A DNA stretch of 64,000 nucleotides, taken from the NCBI RefSeq assembly GCF_024748695.1, contig NZ_CP087176.1, forward strand, positions 1,915,501-1,979,500, written 5' to 3'. The stretch comes from Pseudomonas sp. B21-040. GTDB lineage: Bacteria; Pseudomonadota; Gammaproteobacteria; Pseudomonadales; Pseudomonadaceae. The position numbers and the translations under genes are program-made. Each line of letters starts with the position of its first letter. The stretch's first letter is position 1. Shown here piece after piece: positions 24,213 to 33,964 of this stretch. Below the pieces are notes generated by a model. The model did not search any database. It had not been told where the DNA came from and saw only the letters and a list, made by a program, of their open reading frames with translations.

Positions 24213-25811
24213 TTAGCGGGCGCACATTGCGGCGGCAATTTTCTCCGCCACCATGATGATCGGTGCATTGATATTGGCCGTCGGCACGCGTGGAAGGATG
24301 GAGCCATCGACCACTCGTAGGCGACTCACGCCATGCACGCAACCCTGGCTGTCGGTGACGGCCATATCGTCCACACCCATGCGGCACGTACTGGTAGGAT
24401 GGTGCTCGGTGTTGGCCACCTGGCGTAACCACGCGGCCAGTTCGCTGTCCGTCGCGTTAAGCCCTGGCGTGTCCACCGATTCGCCGCGATAACGCGACCA
24501 GGCCGGCTGTTCGACCATTTGCAGGGTTTTGCGAATGCCGTCGACCATCTGCGTAACGTCCCGCTGATCGGTCAGGTAGTTGAAGCGAATCACCGGCTTG
24601 TGGCGTGGGTCGGCCGAGCGCAGCGTGATGTTGCCGCGACTGTGCGGGCGCATCTGGCTGACGAAGTACTGGAAACCGTCGGCGATGTGCACCTTGCCGG
24701 ATTGGAAGTCCGCCAGGAAGGGCAAGAATTCATGCTGCATATTGAAGTAGTCGACATCGTCGCTGCTCTTGAAGAATGAGCCCACTTCGAAGAAAGGCGT
24801 TGCTCCCAGTCCTGTCTTGAACAACGACCATTGCACCCCAAGCTTCAATCGACCGAAGGTATTCAACTCTTTGCAAATGGATACGCCCGAGGGTGACTTG
24901 AAGCGCAACGGCGCGACCACATGATCCTGCAAGTCGGAACCGACACCGGGCAAGTGCACGCGGGATATCACGCCATGGGCGGCCAGATCGTCGCGGTTGC
25001 CGATACCCGACAGCATCAGTAGATGAGGCGAGCCGATGGTGCCGGCGCAAAGCACGACTTCCCGGGCAGCGTGGATGATTTTCTGCTCGCCCTTGTGCTG
25101 CACAGTGACACCGCTGGCGACATTGCCTTCCAGGTTCACCCGCTTGACTAGGCAGTTGGTCAGAACGGTCAAGTTAGGCCGGCGGATCGCCGGTTTCAAA
25201 TAGCCCAGGCTGGTACTGCAACGCACGCCATCGCGAATGGTGGTTTGGGTGACGTGCACCCCTTCCTGATTGCCGCTGTTGTAGTCGCCGGCGTCGTCCA
25301 GGCCGAATTGCTGGCCGGCGTCCAGAAACGATTGATACAGCGGGTGGTCAGCCTTGCTGCGCACCACGGTGATCGGGCCGTCCGCACCACGCGCAGGGTC
25401 TGCGCCATTTTCGAAACTTTCCATCTTGCGGAAGAAAGGCAGGCAATCGGCAAAGTCCCAACCGTCGACACCCAGCGTGCGCCAGTGGTCATAGTCCTTT
25501 TCGCAGCCCCGGACATAGACCATGCCATTGATGGATGAACTGCCGCCCAGACAGCGGCCGCGTGCCTGGCCGATCACCCGATCATGCAGTTCGGGCTCGG
25601 GTTCGCTCTCGAACTTCCAGTTGAATACATCGCTTTCAATGGGAAAGGTCAGGGCGGCGGGCATCTTGATAAAAATGCTTTTATCGCTGGGCCCGGCCTC
25701 GATCAAGCAGACCGTGACGCTGGAGTCTTCGGTCAGGCGGTTGGCGAGGACACAGCCTGCCGATCCTGCACCGACGATGACGTAATCAAATTCGTTAACC
25801 TTATTGACCAT
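24213..25811 (-). CDS. GMC oxidoreductase, choline-dehydrogenase-like (copy 1)
   Basis: A 532-residue FAD enzyme of the glucose-methanol-choline family. The N-terminal dinucleotide fold is VIVGAGSAGCVLANRLTE with EAGPS ending strand 2; GMC signatures are RGRCLGGSSSINGM and GSPHLLMLSGIG; the C-terminal active-site region has EHHPTSTCRMG and the NINAPIIMVAEKIA flavin-binding end. No signal peptide. It oxidises an alcohol group; the substrate is unknown. It is co-directional with the APC permease 71 bp upstream, suggesting it oxidises the imported compound. It is not closely similar to copies 3 and 4. Confidence 0.88.
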   Translation of the reverse strand: MVNKVNEFDYVIVGAGSAGCVLANRLTEDSSVTVCLIEAGPSDKSIFIKMPAALTFPIESDVFNWKFESEPEPELHDRVIGQARGRCLGGSSSINGMVYVRGCEKDYDHWRTLGVDGWDFADCLPFFRKMESFENGADPARGADGPITVVRSKADHPLYQSFLDAGQQFGLDDAGDYNSGNQEGVHVTQTTIRDGVRCSTSLGYLKPAIRRPNLTVLTNCLVKRVNLEGNVASGVTVQHKGEQKIIHAAREVVLCAGTIGSPHLLMLSGIGNRDDLAAHGVISRVHLPGVGSDLQDHVVAPLRFKSPSGVSICKELNTFGRLKLGVQWSLFKTGLGATPFFEVGSFFKSSDDVDYFNMQHEFLPFLADFQSGKVHIADGFQYFVSQMRPHSRGNITLRSADPRHKPVIRFNYLTDQRDVTQMVDGIRKTLQMVEQPAWSRYRGESVDTPGLNATDSELAAWLRQVANTEHHPTSTCRMGVDDMAVTDSQGCVHGVSRLRVVDGSILPRVPTANINAPIIMVAEKIAAAMCAR

Positions 25812-25882
25812 CTTGAGTAACCCGGTAAGACATGTTTGGCTGAAACAGCCCCGTGAATCCGGGGCTGCCTTAAATCGAGGCT

Positions 25883-27376
25883 TTAGGCTTTGCGTGTCGC
25901 AGAAACAGGACTCGCAGTGGGGGACGTATGTTCCGATCCCGCGGCGGGGCGACTGTCGCTCTCCACCACGTATTTGGACAGCGTCTTCCAGGTGTTGCTA
26001 CCGCTGCGTTTGAGGTGCATCAAACGCCACAAACCGAGGATCATCAGAGCGACGAAAGCAATCGGTGCATAACCCACCGGAGGCCCCGGCAGCGGCACGA
26101 GGGAGTAGTAAAGAACGGTGAACAGCGCGATGGTCGAGATGATCGGGAAGATAATATGCACGATGACATTCAAGTCCTTGCGCATGACGGTGGTGAAGAA
26201 ACGCGCGACACCAATGTTGCCCATGAAGTAGACGAACACGTAAATAATGGTCGCCAGTGTCGCCAGCATGAAGAAGGCCTGGTCGGGTTGCATGAAACTG
26301 CCGCCAACCAGCCCGACTATCAACGCCAGTACTGTTTGAGTCAGGATCGCCGTGTGCGGAGTGCGGTGCACGGGGTGAACCTTTTTCAGCCAACCAGGAA
26401 TCGCTTCCGCGCGGGCCATGGCGTACCAGTTACGCGTCGAGTCCACGGTGCAGGCAATGCATACCGCGATCCCGGAGTTGAGTAGCGCCAGCAGAATCAG
26501 AATCCAGCCGTTGCCCCACAGTCGGTGAGCGACGGCGAATGCAGGGCTGTCCTTGGAGTCGGCCAGCGTATCAAGGTGCGCAATGCCCCAGCCGGTCTGA
26601 ATGCCCCAAGCGCAGAACACATAATAGATGCCCAACAGAATCAGCGAGCCAATGATGGCCTGCGGGATCACCTTGCGAGGATTGCGCGCTTCTTCGGCCA
26701 CTGCAGCGGCGCCTTCCCAACCTGTGAACGCGAATATCGACAACACCACCGCCAGGAAAAAGCCATGGGAACTGGTGCTATTGGCCGGGTTGAACCCCTC
26801 TAGAGAAACCCCACCTTCACCTGGAGAAATCAAGCCGCCGACTGCCAGTGCCGCAATGATCAGCATCTCCACCACTGACAGCACGGTCAGCATCTTTCCG
26901 GAGGTCTTGATGCCTTTGTAGGCGATGAAACCCACGAGCAAGAGGATGACGCCGGCAATGTACTGCCATGGAATGTCTATTCCATAGTTTTTGCTGATTT
27001 CAGTTTGCAGCACGTACCCGGTAAACGCGGCCAGGCCACCTGGAATCAGGGCCACAATCCAGGAATAGAGCCAGCCGACCATGAACCCGGCGCTCGGACC
27101 GACCGTGGCGCTGACGTAGGTGTAGAAACCGCCAGCGGAGGGAAAGTGCTTGCCCAATTGCGCCAGGGACACGGCAACGATCAAACCAATGATAAAGGCC
27201 GCGATATACGCAGAAGGTGCACCGAGACCGGCTTGCTGGGTATTGAACGCAATGGTCGTGAGCACGCCGACAGCGGGGGCGATCTGGGCAATACTTTGCA
27301 TCAGCACGGTGACCAGGCCGACAGAGTTACTTTGCAAGCCGGTGGCCGGCACCGAGTGGGGGTGATCGTCGTTCAT
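25883..27376 (-). CDS. APC superfamily amino-acid/amine permease
   Basis: A 497-residue inner-membrane permease with about 12 hydrophobic segments. It has the N-terminal APC features SIAQIAPAVGVL, FPSAGGFYTYVSATVGPSAG and the FTGWEGAAAVAEEARNPRKVIP loop. The hydrophilic C-terminal tail (from about 455) is cytoplasmic. GAGGAG precedes the ATG. It is transcribed divergently from the SIS isomerase operon across 224 bp that carry palindromic operators, so both are probably induced by the same compound. Fructosamine transporters such as FrlA belong to this superfamily. Confidence 0.88.
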   Translation of the reverse strand: MNDDHPHSVPATGLQSNSVGLVTVLMQSIAQIAPAVGVLTTIAFNTQQAGLGAPSAYIAAFIIGLIVAVSLAQLGKHFPSAGGFYTYVSATVGPSAGFMVGWLYSWIVALIPGGLAAFTGYVLQTEISKNYGIDIPWQYIAGVILLLVGFIAYKGIKTSGKMLTVLSVVEMLIIAALAVGGLISPGEGGVSLEGFNPANSTSSHGFFLAVVLSIFAFTGWEGAAAVAEEARNPRKVIPQAIIGSLILLGIYYVFCAWGIQTGWGIAHLDTLADSKDSPAFAVAHRLWGNGWILILLALLNSGIAVCIACTVDSTRNWYAMARAEAIPGWLKKVHPVHRTPHTAILTQTVLALIVGLVGGSFMQPDQAFFMLATLATIIYVFVYFMGNIGVARFFTTVMRKDLNVIVHIIFPIISTIALFTVLYYSLVPLPGPPVGYAPIAFVALMILGLWRLMHLKRSGSNTWKTLSKYVVESDSRPAAGSEHTSPTASPVSATRKA

Positions 27377-27456
27377 CGATATCTCCTCATCTTATTGTGG
27401 TACGAGGAGCGGTAGTGCGCACCGGGCCTCTGAGGTTGCGAGTATTGATGCGCGAA

Positions 27457-27558
27457 ATCGTGCAGTCAATACCCCTTATCGTGTATTTGCTCAGTGGTAT
27501 CGGGTATATCGTTCGGATTTGTGGTGGTATATGTGCATTGACTGCACGATATCGTGCA
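27457..27558. promoter_or_regulatory. Palindromic operators in the permease/SIS divergent promoter
   Basis: ATCGTGCAGTCAAT (27457-27470) is repeated in perfect inversion as ATTGACTGCACGAT (27537-27550). The second copy runs into the perfect 16-bp palindrome TGCACGAT/ATCGTGCA (27543-27558). A related palindrome sits before the deoR-type gene at 29585. The arrangement suggests repression with DNA looping by that regulator. Confidence 0.75.
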
Positions 27559-27600
27559 TATAGCATTGAAAAACACGCACATCGATCTTGGAGTTTCCTG

Positions 27601-28632
27601 ATGCCTTTTTCTGCCAGTCCTTATGAACTCGATATTAACGATCAGATTGCCGCGCTGGATGACCAGCTGGCTTATGAGCTGCCGGTAGCGTTGGCTGAGC
27701 TGGACCTGACGGCCTATGACCGCATCATTCTCACCGGCATGGGGTCTTCCGATTACACCGCGCTGCCGATCGAGCGCGATCTGGCTGCCCGTGGCTATCC
27801 GGTGTGGCGCATCGATGCGGGACGCTTGCTGGATTTCCCGCAACTGATCACCTCCAGCACCTTGCTGTGGGCAACTTCGCAGTCAGGCATGAGCGGGGAA
27901 ATCGTCTCCCTGCTGGGGCAGTTGACCGGGACGAAACGGCCCAAAACGATAATCGGGGTCACCAACGCAGAAAACAGCACGCTGGCGCAGGCTTGCGATA
28001 TTTTGGTGGCACTCAAGTCCGGGGACGAGGCGACGGTCAGCTCCAAAAGCTACATCAACACCCTGGTCGCGCAATACCGCATCGCTCTGGCGCTGCGGGG
28101 CGAAAGTGAAGCACCGCTGCTGGCGACACTGAACGATTTTCGGGAGCACATGGCGAGCCTGATCAACGACCGGCAGCATGTTCAACAGCTGACCGACAAT
28201 GCGTTCGATAACGCCGAGCCACGACTGACATTGGTAGGCATTGGCGCCGACGGTGCCACTGCGATGACAGGGTCATTGATACTCAAGGAAGCCTGCAAGG
28301 TCATGGCCGAAGGGTATTTGGGTGGAGAGTTTCGCCACGGCCCGCTGGAAACCTCAGGCCCGGGAATGATTGCCGTGTTGATCGGCGACGGCACTGACAG
28401 CACGCTTGAAACCCTCGCCCAAGACTTGCTCGCCAATGGCACGACGGTGGTGACCATCGGGCCAAAGGCTTACGCTCAGAGCCAACTGTTGCCCACCCCC
28501 GGGCATGATGAATTAACCCGCCTGATCGCCGGGATTCTGTATGTTCAGCACTTTACAGTGACCTTTGCGCGAGCCCGGGGCCTGGTGCCGGGCGAATTCC
28601 TCTATGGCAATAAAATCACGGTGAAACTATGA
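27601..28632 (+). CDS. Double-SIS sugar-phosphate isomerase/deglycase (FrlB/GlmS-isomerase type)
   Basis: A 343-residue cytoplasmic enzyme with two SIS domains and no glutaminase domain. It shows GMGSS (46-50), TSQSGMSGE (92-100) and GEFRHGPLE (242-250); the last is shared with FrlB-type fructosamine-6-phosphate deglycases and the GlmS isomerase half. The likely reaction is deglycation or deamination of a phosphorylated amino sugar or Amadori compound to a hexose phosphate. Start ATG 27601 has GGAG upstream; the longer frame runs through the operators. Overlaps the ROK kinase gene by 4 bases. AgaS-type isomerase is the alternative. Confidence 0.8.
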   Translation: MPFSASPYELDINDQIAALDDQLAYELPVALAELDLTAYDRIILTGMGSSDYTALPIERDLAARGYPVWRIDAGRLLDFPQLITSSTLLWATSQSGMSGEIVSLLGQLTGTKRPKTIIGVTNAENSTLAQACDILVALKSGDEATVSSKSYINTLVAQYRIALALRGESEAPLLATLNDFREHMASLINDRQHVQQLTDNAFDNAEPRLTLVGIGADGATAMTGSLILKEACKVMAEGYLGGEFRHGPLETSGPGMIAVLIGDGTDSTLETLAQDLLANGTTVVTIGPKAYAQSQLLPTPGHDELTRLIAGILYVQHFTVTFARARGLVPGEFLYGNKITVKL

Positions 28633-29543
28633 GTGGGGCAGCTGAGGGTGGCGTTCGGGCCGGTGTCGATATCGGCGGCACCGGCATTCGCGTGGTCATC
28701 CTCGAGGATCGCCGTGAAATCGCCGCTGTCACGCTGCCCACATCGTCTTTCGAACGCTTCGAGCGCCACCAGCGCTCGATGGCGCTGGCTCGCCACATCC
28801 GCGCACTGGTGCCGAATGACAAGACACTGATGTCGTTGGGGATTGGTGCCAGCGGGCCGGTGGATACGGTGGCCGGTGTCATCGAAAACCCTAGCACGCT
28901 GCCGACCTTTTCCTCATTTCCGCTGGTGGCGGAATTGTCGACGCATCTGCAGGTGCCGGTGCGTATCGATAATGATGCGGTGACAGCGGCCCTGGGCGAG
29001 TTTCATCTGGGGGCTGGGATCGATAGCCGCAGAATGCTCGCCGTTACTCTCGGAACCGGTGTCGGCGTTGCCTTGCTGATCGGCGGGCAGCCGTTGCGCA
29101 CTGCAAACGGCGCGCACTCTGAAGGCGGGCATATTCCCATCGGTGACTCGGACACGCCTTGCTACTGTGGTGTGTCCGGTTGCTGGGAAACCCTGGCATC
29201 ACGCACCTGGTTGCAGGCCGAGCTGGCAAGGTTGTTGCCCGGGATCGTTTATGAGCGGCACGACCTGGGTTTCTATCGAGACCTTTATCAGAACGATTCC
29301 CGGATCGCCCGGCTGTTTCAGCAGTACGGGAATCAGGTCGGTCGGGGCCTGGGTTCGTTGATGTCGCTCTACGGGCCCGATCTGACCGTACTGAGCGGCA
29401 GTGCGGCGCAGCTTTTCCCGCTATACGAAGACGCGGTCCAGGCTTCGTTGGTACGTTCGAAAGGCTTTGAGTTAAACACGCGCATTGTGATGTCCACTTT
29501 GGGTGACGGGGCGGGGGCCATGGGCGCTGCGCTGCTGTTTTGA
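28629..29543 (+). CDS. ROK family sugar kinase
   Basis: A 304-residue ROK kinase with the ATP phosphate motif DIGGT (14-18), the second glycine-rich motif LGTGVGVALLIGG, the HSEGGHIPIG segment and the zinc site CYCGVSGCWE. No N-terminal HTH, so a kinase and not a repressor. It is translationally coupled to the SIS gene (ATGA), so the kinase most likely makes the phosphorylated substrate for the SIS enzyme, or phosphorylates the released sugar. Confidence 0.87.
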   Translation: MSGAAEGGVRAGVDIGGTGIRVVILEDRREIAAVTLPTSSFERFERHQRSMALARHIRALVPNDKTLMSLGIGASGPVDTVAGVIENPSTLPTFSSFPLVAELSTHLQVPVRIDNDAVTAALGEFHLGAGIDSRRMLAVTLGTGVGVALLIGGQPLRTANGAHSEGGHIPIGDSDTPCYCGVSGCWETLASRTWLQAELARLLPGIVYERHDLGFYRDLYQNDSRIARLFQQYGNQVGRGLGSLMSLYGPDLTVLSGSAAQLFPLYEDAVQASLVRSKGFELNTRIVMSTLGDGAGAMGAALLF

Positions 29544-29584
29544 CGGTGGGCTCTTTTGCGTTCAAGGGGTTAAATGGCTACTCT

Positions 29585-29602
29585 TTGCACGCAATCGTGC
29601 AA
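29585..29602. promoter_or_regulatory. Palindromic operator upstream of the DeoR-type gene
   Basis: TTGCACG-CAAT-CGTGCAA, seven perfect base pairs around four bases, 25 bp before the regulator's start. The half-site TGCACG/CGTGCA is the same as in the divergent permease/SIS promoter. Confidence 0.7.
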
Positions 29603-29626
29603 TCCCTTTCAGTAAATGAGCAGAAA

Positions 29627-30391
29627 ATGACAGCGTCCGAACGGCGGCTCCAGATTGTGGAACTCATAAAAGAGCGTGGCTACGTCAATGCCGCCGAGTT
29701 GTCCGAAATGTTCTCGGTCGACAGTTCCACTATCCGCCGGGACCTGTCATCCCTGGAGAACAGCGGCAAACTGATTCGTACCCACGGCGGTGTGCTGCCC
29801 TCGCAGGATGCCGACCAAGGCGATACGCCGTATAACGTACGACGCAACATGCATGAGCAGGGCAAAGCCGCCATTGCCCGGGCCGCGCTGGACTACATCG
29901 AGGACGGTCAATCGATCATCTTGGATAACGGCTCGACGGTGTTTCAGTTGGCGCTGGCCTTGAAAGCCCGCAAGAACATCACGGTCATTACCAATGACCT
30001 GATGATCGCGATGCAGCTCTCCCAGCACCCGAGCATTACACTGCATGTCGCCGGCGGAATGATGCTCAACAATGTTTTCACCCTGGTCGGGCCCGACACC
30101 GTGCAAAAATTCGAGAACATCCACACGGACTGGGCGTTTCTGGGGGCTGAAGGCGTGCATCCGGAAAGTGGCATCACCAATATCAACACGGTGGAAATTC
30201 CGATCAAGCAAGCGATGATCGCCTCGGCGAATCAGACCATCGTCCTGGCGGATAGCTCCAAGCTCGGATACAAGGCCTTTTCGCATGTTTGTAGCCTCGA
30301 CGCGATTACTAAAGTCATTACCGATGATCAGCAAACCATCAAGCATCGCCATACTTACGCCGACAAGCTTGAGGTTGTACCGGTCCGTTAG
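29627..30391 (+). CDS. DeoR family transcriptional repressor
   Basis: A 254-residue DeoR regulator: an N-terminal winged helix (RRLQIVELIKERGYVNAAEL, then SVDSSTIRRDLSSLE, residues 5-45) and a C-terminal sugar-phosphate-sensing domain with DNGSTVFQLALAL and IVLADSSKLGYKAFSHVC. Such repressors are released by phosphorylated sugar intermediates. Start at ATG 29627; the earlier in-frame start would translate through the palindrome. It ends the isomerase-kinase operon and probably controls it, the divergent permease and itself through the TGCACG palindromes. Confidence 0.85.
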   Translation: MTASERRLQIVELIKERGYVNAAELSEMFSVDSSTIRRDLSSLENSGKLIRTHGGVLPSQDADQGDTPYNVRRNMHEQGKAAIARAALDYIEDGQSIILDNGSTVFQLALALKARKNITVITNDLMIAMQLSQHPSITLHVAGGMMLNNVFTLVGPDTVQKFENIHTDWAFLGAEGVHPESGITNINTVEIPIKQAMIASANQTIVLADSSKLGYKAFSHVCSLDAITKVITDDQQTIKHRHTYADKLEVVPVR

Positions 30392-30534
30392 GTTGCAGGT
30401 GGAATGAATTCGTAGCGAAACACCTAGGGCTGCAGCCGCCTTGGGTTGCGCTGCAATCGTGTAAGCCACGACCTTTCCCCCATCTCACTACGTTGGGAAT
30501 CAACGGTAGGAACATTAAAACCTGGGTGGTTTGA

Positions 30535-31607
30535 CACTACTTCCACTGATGAACGCATCGTTATTGAAACGCCCGTCAGCCTTAGCTCGAGAGGTCATCG
30601 GCTTGGGCACGTAGGCGGTGATGCCGGGACAAGCCAGGTTTGTTCGCTTTTGAAGTAACCTCGGTCAGCCACTACCGACAACGTTTCTGACGCCATCGCC
30701 TCGCGGGCCTGCTTGGCCATTGAGCTGAGTTGATCGCGGTCGTAACCGATGTTGGAAACCTCATGTGCAACAATCAAATGGTGCTGCGTATCGACCGCTG
30801 TCTGCACGCTGTAGCCGACGATTCCCGAACCGCGCGTCATCATGGAGCGGGCGTCTGGATCGGTCAGTGAGACCTGTTTATCCGGCGATTCATTGAGCTG
30901 GATTTCGATCGCCTGAAGCTCCTTCATTTGAGTTTTGAGTTTTGAGTTTTGAGTTTTGAGTTTTGAGTTTTGAGTTTTGAGTTTTGAGTTTTGAGCTTGG
31001 CGATTTTCACTGCCAGCCGCATGGCACTGGGCTCTGAAGCTGTGGGTTCTTGCCGATCGGCTGCATCGAGTGCCGTCAGGTAACGGTTGATACTCGATTC
31101 GATTTCTTCCATTCGCCGCTTCAGTTTGGCGCTGGTGAAATTGCGGTCGCGATTGTTGACTGCCTTGAACTTACTGCCGTCGATGGCAACCAGATTTTCT
31201 CCGAATAGTCCCAACTGTTGACACAGCACGACGAACTGGCGACATCCGCCTCGGATGGCCTTGCTGTTGTCTTTTCGGAAGTTGGCGATGGTCTTGAAAT
31301 CTGGCATCAACCGCCCGGTCAGCCACATCAGCTCGACGTTGCGTTGGGCTTCTCGCTCCAAACGTCGGCTCGACTGGATGCGGTTGAGGTAGCCGTAAAT
31401 GTAAATCTTAAGCGGGATCGCTGGGTGGTAAGCAGGCCGGCCTGTGTCGGCTGGGATAGCACCGTCAAAAACCAAGGAGACCAGGTCGAGTTCATCGACA
31501 AAGACGTCGACTACGCGCACCGGGTTGGTATCGCTGATGTAGTCGTCGAGACTCTCGGGAAGTAAGGTGCCTTGGCCTCGATGTTCACCTTGGATAAAAC
31601 GCTTCAT
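30535..31607 (-). pseudogene. Broken IS1182-type transposase
   Basis: The N-terminal frame (30924-31607) has GTLLPESLDDYISDTNPVRV and the RLMPDFKTIANFRKDN block typical of IS1182-family transposases. A run of CTCAAAA repeats then ends the frame at a TGA overlapping an ATG, and the protein continues in another frame (SPDKQVSLTDPDARSM, VVADRGYF). A second frameshift near 30630 moves GITAYVPKPMTSRAKADGR to yet another frame, and the end is truncated. No terminal inverted repeats were identified. Confidence 0.85.
30927..30995 (+). repeat. 7-bp microsatellite (TTTTGAG) in the transposase
   Basis: Nine complete TTTTGAG units plus one six-base partial unit, perfect throughout. On the coding strand they encode repeating KLKTQNS. 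Each added or lost unit shifts the frame by one base. Confidence 0.95.
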
Positions 31608-31897
31608 GGGCGATCCCTGCCATGAAATCCTCAGAAATCATAGCAAGAGTTCGCGAAGGCGTTTTTACACACTCTGGGCCGTTTGTTGCCTGTCCGGAAA
31701 GATTGAATAAAGCTCCAGGTAGGCAATGTCCAACACCTGATTTTTTATCTTGTCTAATGGGGCGAGGAGTGTTCTCCAAGGTCAATGCAACGAATTCCAC
31801 GCCCGGGCCTCATACATAAACGAACCGAGCCATTGTTGCTGGTAATGGATGCAAGGGTCGGTTGCAGGCTCCCCCCCAACTAGAGGCAATGGATTTC

Positions 31898-33964
31898 ATG
31901 ACGACTGCTGAAAATAACCATGTGGCGTGGTTGGTCGAACAATCCATGCTACATGCCGCAAGGCAACGGACCCTACTTTATTCGGGACAAGGACGCTTGT
32001 GGCAACAGCCCTATGCCCATACCCGACCTCGCGACGCTTCGGCCCTGGCTTCGGTTTGGTTTACTGCCTATCCGTCTTCCATTGTTACCCGGGAAAACGG
32101 CACCGTACTTGAGGCCTTGGGCGATGAAACCTTGTGGCATGCGCTGTCGAGGATCGGCATCCAGGGCATCCACAATGGGCCGCTGAAAAAGTCCGGGGGT
32201 CTGAGGGGGACGGAGCACACGCCGACCATCGATGGAAATTTTGACCGCATCAGTTTCGACATCGACCCGCAACTGGGCACGGAGGCGCAGCTTCAGGCGT
32301 TGACCCGCATGGCCGCCGCGCACAACGCCGTCATCATCGATGATGTCATCCCGTCTCATACCGGAAAGGGCGCGGATTTCCGTCTGGCCGAGATGGCCTA
32401 TGAAGATTATCCGGGGCTCTATCACATGGTGGAAATCCGCGATGAAGACTGGCCGCTGCTCCCTGACGTTGCAAAAGGGCGCGACGCGCAGAACCTCAAC
32501 CCGCAGCAGGTTGATGCGCTGCGAGACAAGCATTACATCGTCGGCCAGTTGCAGCGGGTGATTTTCTTCGAACCGGGTGTGAAGGAAACCGACTGGAGTG
32601 CGACGCCGATCATATTGGGCGTCGATGGCAAGCCACGGCGCTGGGTGTACTTGCATTACTTCAAGGAAGGCCAGCCCTCGTTGAACTGGCTGGACCCAAC
32701 CTTTGCCGCGCAACAGATGATCATCGGCGACGCGCTGCACGCCATAGACGTCATGGGGGCGAAAATCCTGCGTCTCGATGCCAACGGATTTCTCGGTGTG
32801 GAACGCAAGCTCGATGGCACGGCCTGGTCGGAAAGCCATCCTCTGTCCATCACCGGTAACCAGTTGCTGGGCGGGGCGATTCGCAAGGCCGGCGGCTTCA
32901 GTTTTCAGGAACTAAACCTGACCGTTGACGATATCGCCGCGATGTCCCACGGTGGTGCTGATCTCTCGTACGATTTCATCACCCGGCCGGCCTACCAGCA
33001 CGCGTTGCTGATGGGGGATACGGAATTTTTGCGACTGATGCTGCGCCAGATGCGTTCGCTAGGTATCGACCCCGGCTCGCTGATCCATGCCTTGCAGAAT
33101 CATGACGAGCTGACGCTGGAGTTGGTGCATTTCTGGACACTGCATGCCCACGACACCTTTTTGTTCCAGGGCCAGACATTCCCCGGCAACATCTTGCGCG
33201 AACACATCCGCGAGCAGATGTATGAACGCCTGGCCGGAGAACACGCGCCCTACAACCTGAAGTTCGTCACCAACGGCGTGTCGTGTACCACCGCCAGCAT
33301 CATCACGGCCGCGCTCGGGATTCGCGATCTCGATGCAATTACTGCTGCCGATATCCAACAGATCCGCCAGATTCATTTGCTGCTGGTGATGTACAACGCG
33401 ATGCAACCCGGTGTGTTCGCGTTATCGGGATGGGACCTCGTGGGTGCACTGCCGCTGCCGGCGGACCAGGTCGAACACCTGATGAGCGATGGCGATACCC
33501 GCTGGATTCACCGTGGCGCCTACGATCTGGTGGACTTGAACCCGGATGCATTGTTGTCAGCGGGCCTGATGCCCCGTCCGAAAACCCTGTACGACAGCCT
33601 GCCCACGCAATTGAAAGACCCGGATTCGTTTGCCTCGCAACTGAAGCGAATCCTGGCGGCTCGCCGAGCCTACGATATTGCCGCCAGTCGGCAGATCCTG
33701 GTTCCGGATGTCCAGCACCCAGGGCTATTGATCATGGTCCACGAATTGCCGGCGGGCAAAGGCACACAAATCACCGCGCTGAACTTTGGCGCGACACCGA
33801 TCACCGAAACCCTGCACTTGCCCAACATTGCACCGGGGCCGGTGGTCGACATCATCAATGAGCGGGTCGAGGGCGACCTCACGCCCGAGGGCGAATTCAC
33901 CATCACCCTCGATGCCTATGAAGGCCTGGCTCTGCGTATCGTCAGCAGTTCGCCGATGATCTAG
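31898..33964 (+). CDS. treS: Trehalose synthase (maltose alpha-D-glucosyltransferase), GH13
   Basis: A 688-residue GH13 enzyme, the length of the Pseudomonas-type trehalose synthases that interconvert maltose and trehalose. The barrel motifs are [12 protein letters not shown] (region I), [12 protein letters not shown] with the nucleophile Asp (region II), SFQELNLT with the acid/base Glu (region III) and [10 protein letters not shown] (region IV). No signal peptide. Start chosen at ATG 31898, with AGAGG 11 bases upstream. No glg or other tre genes accompany it. Its stop codon overlaps that of the convergent MFS gene. Confidence 0.82.
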   Translation: MTTAENNHVAWLVEQSMLHAARQRTLLYSGQGRLWQQPYAHTRPRDASALASVWFTAYPSSIVTRENGTVLEALGDETLWHALSRIGIQGIHNGPLKKSGGLRGTEHTPTIDGNFDRISFDIDPQLGTEAQLQALTRMAAAHNAVIIDDVIPSHTGKGADFRLAEMAYEDYPGLYHMVEIRDEDWPLLPDVAKGRDAQNLNPQQVDALRDKHYIVGQLQRVIFFEPGVKETDWSATPIILGVDGKPRRWVYLHYFKEGQPSLNWLDPTFAAQQMIIGDALHAIDVMGAKILRLDANGFLGVERKLDGTAWSESHPLSITGNQLLGGAIRKAGGFSFQELNLTVDDIAAMSHGGADLSYDFITRPAYQHALLMGDTEFLRLMLRQMRSLGIDPGSLIHALQNHDELTLELVHFWTLHAHDTFLFQGQTFPGNILREHIREQMYERLAGEHAPYNLKFVTNGVSCTTASIITAALGIRDLDAITAADIQQIRQIHLLLVMYNAMQPGVFALSGWDLVGALPLPADQVEHLMSDGDTRWIHRGAYDLVDLNPDALLSAGLMPRPKTLYDSLPTQLKDPDSFASQLKRILAARRAYDIAASRQILVPDVQHPGLLIMVHELPAGKGTQITALNFGATPITETLHLPNIAPGPVVDIINERVEGDLTPEGEFTITLDAYEGLALRIVSSSPMI

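Noticed and set aside
30927..30995. CRISPR-like repeat array
   Set aside because: The repeats are 7 bp in direct contact without spacers and lie inside a transposase frame; this is a microsatellite.
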